This document shows, in pieces, positions 1 to 5,484 of a stretch of 5,484 nt of DNA. The DNA comes from Saccharothrix sp. ST-888. GTDB lineage: Bacteria; Actinomycetota; Actinomycetes; Streptomycetales; Streptomycetaceae. The notes under the pieces were generated by a model, which worked only from the letters and a program-made list of their open reading frames with translations, was not told the DNA's origin and did not search any database. The stretch lies in assembly GCF_000955975.1 (NCBI RefSeq), contig NZ_JYJF01000195.1, forward strand, positions 1 to 5,484, written 5' to 3'. The position numbers and the translations under genes were made by a program. Numbering within the stretch: the stretch's first letter is position 1; each line of letters begins with the position of its first letter.

Positions 1-3000
1 GATGCGGTGTCCAGGGTGAGCTCGTCCGCGCCGATGTTCAGCGTGGTCTTGCCCGGGTCTCGGCGGATCAGCTGGTTGCCGTCCGCGTCGTACAGGTACG
101 ACGTTCCCTGGGACTGCCCGGTCTTGGTGACCGAGTCGAGCTTGTCCTCACCGTTCCAGGTCAGGGTGGTGGTGCCGGTGGTGTCGGTGACGCTGGTGGT
201 GTTGCCCATCGCGTCGTACTGGTAGGTGGCCGCCTTCGTGTCGCTGGCCGACTTCGTCGAAGTGGACAGCAGGGCGTGCGGGCCGCCGGTGCCACCGCCG
301 GTGTTCGGCGCGCTGGTCGGCGTGTTGACCGACTTCGCGGCACCGAACGTCTGGGTGGTGGTGATGTCGTTGGCGGTGTTGCCGCTGACGTCGTGCTGCA
401 CCAGGGAGGAACGGTTTCCGCTGGCGTCGTAGCTGTAGGACTGCCAGTACGGTGCCGGTCCCCCGACGGTGGTCTTGGCCGGGGCCGTCACACCGCTGGT
501 GGGGCTGGTGTTGGTGCATCCGCCGATGCCGGGGACGGACGGTGCGGCCTTGGTGCTGATGCCCGCGGTGTCGGTCCAGGCGCTTGCCAGCCGGCCCAGG
601 TAGTCGTAGGTGAAGCACTGGGTGTCGGTGGCGGAGGCGTTCTGCAGGTCGGACACCGAGGTGGTCTGACCCGCGGGGTTGTAGGTGTAGCTGGTCTGGT
701 CCAGCGACGTGCTGCCGGTCTGCCGGTCGAGGAAGGACTGGATCACCCGGCCCGTCGCCCAGTCGTAGTTCTGGGTCGAGACGACCTGGGTGCCGAAGTC
801 GCCCACGGTCGTGCGGGTGGGTCGGCCCAGGGCGTCGTACTGGACGTCGGTGACCAGGGTGCTGTTACCACCCGAGGCCCACAGTAGACCCGTGTGGCCG
901 TGCACGTAGTTGACGCCTTCGGCGGGCAGGCCGCCCACCGCCGGCAGATCGGTGTGCATCAGCGAGCCGAGCACCGGCGTGTACTGACTGGCAGTGGTGT
1001 ATGTGCCTGCCAGGGCGCCCTCTGAGGAGGGGATGGTGACGCTGGTGCCGGTCGGCCGGTACATGGTGTCGTACCCGGTGACGGCCTGCGTGTAGGCCTT
1101 GCCAGTCGCGCCGCCCACGTAGCGGGTGGAGGAGACGGGCTGACCCTTGGCGTTCGGCAGGGTGTCGTACGTCCAGCCCGCAAGCTGGTTGGCCGGTGCC
1201 ACACTGCCCGCGTACATCCCGGTCTTACGCCCGAGAACGTCGTAGGTGTACGCCAGCATGTTGCCCTTGGCATCCGTGGTGGACGCGATCTGCGACGCGA
1301 CGTCGTACGTGGTGCCCGTCGTACCGGTGTCCGGGTCGGTCACCGAGGTCTGACGGCCCCGCAGGTCGTACCCGTACGTCCAGGAGTTGCCCGACGAGTC
1401 GGTGCGCGAGGAGGGGTTTCCGGCCGCGGTGAAGGCGTACGTGGTGATGTCGGCATCTGCCGCGTTGCCCGTGGCCTTGCCACCGTGGTACTGCCACAGG
1501 GCGGTGGTGCGTCCGCGTGCGTCGGTGAAGGTGCTGGTCGCGGTGGAGCCCTGGGGCGGGGTGACGTCGATGCGGTCCGCGCCCGGGTACGCGGTGGTGG
1601 TGGACCACTGCGGCTGGGCGTAGGACATGAACGCCTGGGTCAGCGGACGGCCCATGCCGTCGTAGGTGGTCCAGGTCTGCGCGGGGACCTGCGAGTCCTG
1701 CGGGGCGTAGATCGTCCCGTTCGGCTGGTTGGCACCGTCGTAGTACGGCTGCGAGGCCTTGATGACCCAGCCATGTGAGTCGTACGCCGTGTCCGTGATC
1801 AGGCGTCCGGCGAGGACACCGATCGGGGTGCTCTGGGTCTGGCGCACCCGGCCCAGGCCGTCGTACAGCTCGTTGCTGGTCTGGTAGCTGCCGTCCTCGT
1901 TGACGGTCTGGGAGGTGACGACCGTCGGGGCGGTCACACCGTTGATGGAGTAGGAGTACTTGATGTTAGGGCCGAGGCTGGTCGCCCGGTCGGGCTGCCA
2001 GACGGCGGTCAGCCGTCCGAGTCCGTCGTACTGCTCGGTTGTCGCGTTCCCGTTCGCGTCGGTGGACACCAGGGGAAGGCCGTGACCGGGGTCGTAGGTC
2101 TTCGTGGTCGCCCAGGAGGCGCCCATCGGACCGGTCACGGTGGCCTTGGTCGGGACGGCACCGGTGGCCGGCGAGTACGTCGTGCTGGTCGTCGCGCCGT
2201 CGGGACCAGCTGTCGAGGCAACCCGGCCGTAGGCGTCGAAGGTGGAGGTGGTCAGACTCGCGAACTGCGCCTGGCCGCCGGTGTCGTAGGAGCTGATCGC
2301 CTGCGTGCCGGTCGGATCACCCGTGGCGCCACTCTGGCCGAACGGCTGGCCGTCGTACAGCGTGCGGGTGTCCTTGACGGTGTTCGTCGCGTTCATCGTG
2401 GTGCCGCACGAGCCCGCGACCGAGCGCACCTCGGACACCAGCCCCAGCATCATCGGGTTGCTGCCGGTGGCGTAGCTCGTGGTGGTGCAGACCTCGGGTG
2501 CGGCACTCGTGCCGTCGCCCTGGTCGTCCGATTGGACGAGTCGGTTGGCGTTGGCGGGGTCCGTGGTGGAGATGATGCTGGTGATCCGCCAGCTGCCGTT
2601 GGACAGTTGGGACCACGAGGTCTCGGTGCTGCTGGTGCTGCCGTAGCGGGCGACCAGGTCCGGCATCCCGTTCTGCTGGTGGTGCGTCGCGGTGGTCACC
2701 GAGCCCGCGGTGACGGTAGCCGAGGCGCTCACCACGGAGCCGCCCGCCTGGGTGAGCGTCCGGCCACCGAGGATGCTGCCCGAGCGCCAGTTGTCGTCCG
2801 TGGCCGTGATCGGGGCCGCCCCGGTGTACGGGGTGAACGAGCCCGAGACGCTTCGGATGGTGCCGTCGGCGAGATGGTCGCCGTTCATGCCCCGCAGGTA
2901 GGTACTGAGCGTCTTCGTCTTGGGCGCCTCACCGGAATTGCCGCTACCAGTGGTCGTGACGACCGTCTGGTAGCCGCGGAAGTCGTCCCAGGTACGGGTC

Positions 3001-5450
3001 TTGGGGTCGGTGAACTCGGCATCGTCGCGGTGCCAGGCGGCGCCACCGAGGTAGCTGTAGTCGGTGACCTTGATTAGTGACGTACCGGTGATGGCGTCCT
3101 GCTCGCTCACCTCCGTCACCAGGTACTTGTTGAACCAGTCGCTGACGGGCGTGGTGGAGGAGGAGCCGGGCAGGTACCAGTGCACCGGCATGCACGCCAT
3201 CGTGTTGGAGTCCTCGGACCCGGGCATGTGGTTGTTCACGCGCGAGCACTCGGGCGCGGCATAGACCACGTTGATCTGGCCGCCGGTCTCCGTGGTGATC
3301 TGCTGGATCCGCGGCCGGTAGAACGCTGGCGCTGCCGGCACCAGGCCGTCCACCCGGTTCGCCAGCTCACGGGCGGTGAAGGTCACCGCAGGAAGCGTCA
3401 CCGCCGCCTGGCCGTCCGTCCCCGTGCGCTGGATCGAGGCCAGCCACAACGACGGCTTGGTGCCATCGCCCGGGTCGGGAAAGGTGTGGTTCAGCGCCCA
3501 GGAGTCCACCGTCGTGTAGGTGCTGCCCACCAGTACCTGCGTACGGATCTGCGACAGCATCGACGACGACCAGTACGACGGCGAGTAGTTCGTGCAGGTG
3601 CCGGTCGAAGCACAGTTCTGGTCCAGCGGGGAGTCCGGCCAGTTCGCCTGGTTCGCGGTGGTGCGTTGCGCGGTCGTACAGGTCACGCTGCCCGAGGGGG
3701 TGCACCGCTCTTCCGTGACGAACAGCACCTTGGCGGCCGCGTTCGCCGCCCCGTTCGCGGCTATCTGGTCGGGCAGCCGCTGGCCGTAGCCGATCTGCCT
3801 CAGCTCGGCCGAGCGGACGTACTTGGTCAGCGTGCCGCTGCCGTTGTTCTGTCCGCCGCCACGGCTGTAGTAGTTCAGAACCTGCTGGTACAGGTAGTTG
3901 GTCAGGTTCTGGTGCGGATCCACGACGTAGTCGAGGTTCCACCGCCAGCCCTCCTGGCACCACGAACCCGTGCCGGTGGAGGAGTTATAGCAGTCGTCCC
4001 CGCTCTTCGGCGAGTAGACAGGCGTGTACTCCACCGAGTTCGCCGCCCGGTCGCTCTGGTTGCCACCGGGCAGGTGGTTCACGCCGAAGTAGTACTGCGT
4101 CCCGTCGGTCGTGGTGATGCGCCAGTACTCGCCGTTGCGCGCCTCGTTCGCCGCGCCCGACAACTGCTCGACCTTCGAACCGTCATCGCCCTGGATGTGC
4201 CAGACACCGGTGGTGTCGTCCCGCACCAGGGTGCCGGAGTGACCGGCGAGGCTGAGCCTGGCGTTCTGGCCCGCCCAGCACTGGTCCCCGGAGTTGGTGA
4301 TGCCGTCGTTGTTGCAGCTCTGGTAGGACCGTTCGACGAACCCGGGCTGGTAGTCCCAGCCCTCGCCGACCCAGGATGCCTGCGCGTTCTGTGCCGAGGT
4401 CTTGCCGTCGACGCCCGAGGAGTCGTATGACAGCGCCACCGACGGCGCCGCACCACCGATGGAGGGCGGAGTCTGGATCGGGTAGGAGTAGGAGAAGTCA
4501 CCCACATTGGAACCCGCGCCCCACGCCGTCGACGGCGACAGCGGCGAGGCGGAGTAGCCGCCCATCGCACCGCCCGACGACGCGGTGGCAGCCAGCACCA
4601 TCGTCCGCGGCGCGGTTGCCGCCGAGCTCTCGGTGAAGGCCTGGAGCTCGGGGGAACCAGCACGGGCCGACGGCGAGGCCGGCACTGCTGCAGCGTCCCA
4701 GCTGAAGGCCCGGGAGTCGGCCGAACCACCATGGGCCGATGGCGAGGCCGGCACTGCCGCAGCGGCCTCCTTGGCGGTGGGGAGCGTGACCTCGGCGGTC
4801 AGCACCCCCGACTGCGGATCCACCTCCGAGGCGACCGGCGTCTGCTTCTGACACTCGGTCCTGTCGGGTGTGGTCAGCGCACAGGCCGGCAGGGCCACCA
4901 GACGTGCCCGGTCGGCCCAACCGGCACCCTGGAGTGCCTTGAGGTCCAGCGCGACCTTGACCGTGTGTCCGGCCGAGGCGGCGGCCTGCGTGTCCGTCAG
5001 CGCCACCACCGGGCCGGCCACACCGGCCGAGTCACCCTTGTCCGCGCCGGCCATGACGACCTGCACGGCGTGCGTTGGATTACCGCTGCCCGCCGCCAAC
5101 TTGACGGGCAGACGTCCTGCCTGGACGGCCTGTCCATCGGTCAGCGTCACCGACGCCGATCCGGCTGCCACCGGAGCCGACAGCGTGGACGGGTTGTAGT
5201 CCTTCGGCACCGGGAACGCCGGAGCCTTCGGCTTCGCCGGCGCGAGGTTCTTGCCCTTGACGGACTTCTGCCCTGCCAACGGTGTTTTCGGCGTCCAGAC
5301 CTTCCCGTGCGGCCGCCGTGCCGCCAACGCTTCGGCCGATGGGACCGACACCATCGTCATCAACACCGCCAGCAGGCTGATGATCCCCAGCCACCGGTGC
5401 CTTCCCCACAACCATCTACCAACCGGCGTCTGCCGGTGCCAAGCCCCCAC
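1..5450 (-). CDS. Secreted RHS/YD-repeat protein, C-terminus cut by window edge
   Basis: This is a partial gene: 1,816 codons are visible with no stop, and the frame continues past the left edge (positions 1-2 are the first two bases of the next codon). The frame holds at every point I checked. The start is a GTG preceded by AGGAG with a 7-base spacer. The protein has a signal peptide (1-43), a Pro/Ala/Lys-rich N-terminus, a duplicated linker (230-275), a SpvB/TcB-like opening motif (DFSYSYPI at 318, GEGWDY around 365), and conserved actinomycete RHS signatures: GWRWN at 501, FPDPGDG at 657, LGGAAWH near 801-807 and LRGMNGDHL at 852. A YD-repeat array with YDGLGR-type motifs runs from 1032 to the edge. 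In this family the repeats form a beta-shell, and a core motif plus a variable C-terminal domain, often a toxin, follow. Neither is visible here, so toxin function is inference. I find no in-frame TTA codon, so no bldA dependence is apparent. Family assignment is confident; exact role is not. Confidence 0.95.
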   Translation of the reverse strand, partial: MGAWHRQTPVGRWLWGRHRWLGIISLLAVLMTMVSVPSAEALAARRPHGKVWTPKTPLAGQKSVKGKNLAPAKPKAPAFPVPKDYNPSTLSAPVAAGSASVTLTDGQAVQAGRLPVKLAAGSGNPTHAVQVVMAGADKGDSAGVAGPVVALTDTQAAASAGHTVKVALDLKALQGAGWADRARLVALPACALTTPDRTECQKQTPVASEVDPQSGVLTAEVTLPTAKEAAAAVPASPSAHGGSADSRAFSWDAAAVPASPSARAGSPELQAFTESSAATAPRTMVLAATASSGGAMGGYSASPLSPSTAWGAGSNVGDFSYSYPIQTPPSIGGAAPSVALSYDSSGVDGKTSAQNAQASWVGEGWDYQPGFVERSYQSCNNDGITNSGDQCWAGQNARLSLAGHSGTLVRDDTTGVWHIQGDDGSKVEQLSGAANEARNGEYWRITTTDGTQYYFGVNHLPGGNQSDRAANSVEYTPVYSPKSGDDCYNSSTGTGSWCQEGWRWNLDYVVDPHQNLTNYLYQQVLNYYSRGGGQNNGSGTLTKYVRSAELRQIGYGQRLPDQIAANGAANAAAKVLFVTEERCTPSGSVTCTTAQRTTANQANWPDSPLDQNCASTGTCTNYSPSYWSSSMLSQIRTQVLVGSTYTTVDSWALNHTFPDPGDGTKPSLWLASIQRTGTDGQAAVTLPAVTFTARELANRVDGLVPAAPAFYRPRIQQITTETGGQINVVYAAPECSRVNNHMPGSEDSNTMACMPVHWYLPGSSSTTPVSDWFNKYLVTEVSEQDAITGTSLIKVTDYSYLGGAAWHRDDAEFTDPKTRTWDDFRGYQTVVTTTGSGNSGEAPKTKTLSTYLRGMNGDHLADGTIRSVSGSFTPYTGAAPITATDDNWRSGSILGGRTLTQAGGSVVSASATVTAGSVTTATHHQQNGMPDLVARYGSTSSTETSWSQLSNGSWRITSIISTTDPANANRLVQSDDQGDGTSAAPEVCTTTSYATGSNPMMLGLVSEVRSVAGSCGTTMNATNTVKDTRTLYDGQPFGQSGATGDPTGTQAISSYDTGGQAQFASLTTSTFDAYGRVASTAGPDGATTSTTYSPATGAVPTKATVTGPMGASWATTKTYDPGHGLPLVSTDANGNATTEQYDGLGRLTAVWQPDRATSLGPNIKYSYSINGVTAPTVVTSQTVNEDGSYQTSNELYDGLGRVRQTQSTPIGVLAGRLITDTAYDSHGWVIKASQPYYDGANQPNGTIYAPQDSQVPAQTWTTYDGMGRPLTQAFMSYAQPQWSTTTAYPGADRIDVTPPQGSTATSTFTDARGRTTALWQYHGGKATGNAADADITTYAFTAAGNPSSRTDSSGNSWTYGYDLRGRQTSVTDPDTGTTGTTYDVASQIASTTDAKGNMLAYTYDVLGRKTGMYAGSVAPANQLAGWTYDTLPNAKGQPVSSTRYVGGATGKAYTQAVTGYDTMYRPTGTSVTIPSSEGALAGTYTTASQYTPVLGSLMHTDLPAVGGLPAEGVNYVHGHTGLLWASGGNSTLVTDVQYDALGRPTRTTVGDFGTQVVSTQNYDWATGRVIQSFLDRQTGSTSLDQTSYTYNPAGQTTSVSDLQNASATDTQCFTYDYLGRLASAWTDTAGISTKAAPSVPGIGGCTNTSPTSGVTAPAKTTVGGPAPYWQSYSYDASGNRSSLVQHDVSGNTANDITTTQTFGAAKSVNTPTSAPNTGGGTGGPHALLSTSTKSASDTKAATYQYDAMGNTTSVTDTTGTTTLTWNGEDKLDSVTKTGQSQGTSYLYDADGNQLIRRDPGKTTLNIGADELTLDTA
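78..2357 (-). repeat. YD (RHS) repeat array, residues 1032-1791 and continuing off the edge
   Basis: Nineteen exact YD motifs plus one FD and one YN variant begin at residues 1032, 1055, 1071 (FD), 1119, 1141, 1196, 1223, 1237, 1263, 1361, 1382, 1403, 1428, 1460, 1538, 1562, 1590 (YN), 1615, 1674, 1745 and 1787. The best matches to the YDxxGR/N consensus are YDGLGR (1141, 1196), YDGMGR (1263), YDVLGR (1403), YDALGR (1538), YDYLGR (1615) and YDADGN (1787). Degenerate copies FTDARGR (1308) and FTAAGN (1340) fill part of the widest gap. In RHS and teneurin proteins such repeats form a beta-strand spiral enclosing a C-terminal payload. On the plus strand the array shows as a recurring GTCGTA hexamer. 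The last visible segment, IRRDPG then ELTLD, usually comes shortly before the RHS core motif in this family. Confidence 0.93.
2871..4499 (-). other. Conserved N-terminal region of actinomycete RHS proteins, SpvB/TcB-like opening (residues 318-860)
   Basis: The region opens with DFSYSYPIQTPP, continues with PSVALSYDSSGVDG, and reaches ASWVGEGWDY at 360-367. This pattern is shared with SpvB/TcB-type N-terminal beta domains. After it come signatures I recognise from actinomycete RHS repeat-associated proteins: a TDGTQYYFG segment, GWRWNLDYVVDP at 501, a YSPSYW motif, SWALNHTFPDPGDG ending at 663, LWLASIQRTG, then YLGGAAWHRDD around 800-809, and LRGMNGDHL at 852-860. Ten of the protein's sixteen cysteines fall here, all in short-range pairs. 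The order of motifs matches the family, so the region looks intact. Exact domain borders cannot be set without a profile search. Confidence 0.72.
4626..4763 (-). repeat. 69-bp tandem duplication encoding a 23-residue Ala/Pro/Ser linker repeat
   Basis: Residues 230-252 and 253-275 are two adjacent 23-residue units that both begin AAAVPASPSA, with 14 of 23 positions identical. At the DNA level, 4654-4695 and 4723-4764 match at 38 of 42 bases with an exact offset of 69. The remainder of each unit has diverged, apart from a short shared AF. The units lie between the mature N-terminus and the SpvB/TcB-like opening motif, so they probably act as a flexible spacer. The 69-bp period keeps the reading frame. 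Confidence 0.85.
5322..5450 (-). other. Sec-type signal peptide, residues 1-43
   Basis: The first 20 residues are rich in Arg, His and Trp (basic n-region, ending GRHRW). They are followed by a hydrophobic stretch, LGIISLLAVLMTMVSV, and then PSAEALA-A, an A-x-A type cleavage site with ALA at 41-43. The n-region is long but has no twin-arginine motif, so Sec export is more likely than Tat. The mature protein would begin AARRPHGK. No lipobox cysteine is present, and the sorting motif of a wall-anchored protein, if there is one, would lie beyond the window. Confidence 0.85.
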
Positions 5451-5484
5451 GGAGCATCTCCTGCGCGTCACATTGGATTCACAA
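5451..5484 (-). other. Upstream region of the RHS gene, truncated
   Basis: Only 34 bases upstream of the chosen start are present. They contain the ribosome-binding site. The stretch is too short to identify a promoter, operator or neighbouring gene, and I see no convincing -10 element in it. Confidence 0.5.
5458..5462 (-). promoter_or_regulatory. Ribosome-binding site deciding the GTG start
   Basis: The minus strand reads AGGAG here, followed by 7 bases and then GTG at 5450-5448, which is near-ideal Shine-Dalgarno spacing. An in-frame GTG seven codons upstream (5471-5469) has no purine-rich element in front of it, so the downstream GTG is the better start. Confidence 0.82.

Noticed and set aside
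87..2357. Periodic GTCGTA hexamers as a CRISPR-like or regulatory repeat array
   Set aside because: Spacing is irregular, the identical core is only six bases, and every copy fits the Tyr-Asp codons of a YD repeat, so coding explains it.
2082..3077. 331-codon open frame on the plus strand
   Set aside because: It lies wholly antisense to the RHS frame. Its translation is Gly/Arg/Val-rich with no recognisable motif, as expected of a high-GC shadow frame, and no ribosome-binding site stands out.
3981..3992. Possible stop or frameshift at the TATAA-containing sequence on the minus strand
   Set aside because: Read in frame it is TGC-TAT-AAC, so the TAA is out of phase and the frame continues into recognisable family sequence on both sides.
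3180..4430. 416-codon open frame on the plus strand
   Set aside because: It is antisense to the conserved FPDPGDG/GGAAWH region of the RHS protein. The translation is Arg/Val/Gly/His-rich and low in complexity, consistent with the complement of GC-rich codons rather than a real gene.
3367..4732. Minus-strand frames of 198 and 217 codons overlapping the RHS gene in other phases
   Set aside because: They overlap the well-supported RHS frame on the same strand, and are Arg/Pro/Ser- or Arg/Gly-rich without family motifs.
5469..5471. Alternative GTG start seven codons upstream
   Set aside because: It is in frame but has no Shine-Dalgarno-like sequence before it, while the GTG at 5450 has AGGAG at ideal spacing. 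It would only lengthen the already long basic n-region.

Overview
The window is one high-GC bacterial segment almost entirely filled by a single gene on the minus strand. The strong G/C preference at third codon positions, the GTG start behind an AGGAG ribosome-binding site, and the protein family itself all suggest an actinomycete, most likely Streptomyces or a close relative. That assignment is inferred from composition and family resemblance, because no taxonomic marker gene is present.

Layout, in the direction of transcription from the right edge to the left: positions 5484-5451 are a short stretch of upstream DNA carrying the ribosome-binding site. A GTG start lies at 5450-5448. The reading frame then runs without a stop to position 3 and off the left edge, giving 1,816 visible codons. 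The encoded protein has a Sec-type signal peptide (residues 1-43) and a Lys/Pro/Ala-rich mature N-terminus. A linker containing a 23-residue tandem duplication follows (residues 230-275). Next comes a long conserved region typical of actinomycete secreted RHS proteins, opening with a SpvB/TcB-like motif (residues 318-860), then a transition segment to about residue 1030. The visible part ends with a large YD (RHS) repeat array with at least 21 repeat motifs (residues 1032 to about 1791). The end of the array, the RHS core motif and the variable C-terminal domain that often holds a toxin or other effector are expected to the left of position 1 and cannot be seen.

The likely picture is a large exported RHS/YD-repeat protein of the wall-associated or polymorphic-toxin type, whose repeats fold into a beta-shell around or next to a C-terminal payload. 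Sixteen cysteines occur as eight closely spaced pairs, which suits an extracytoplasmic, disulphide-stabilised protein. There is no second gene, RNA gene, mobile element, CRISPR array or terminator that I can support. All other open frames on both strands are GC-driven shadows of this gene. Because the repeat array and conserved region fit a well-known family, I do not claim a new system; the part most likely to be novel is outside the window.
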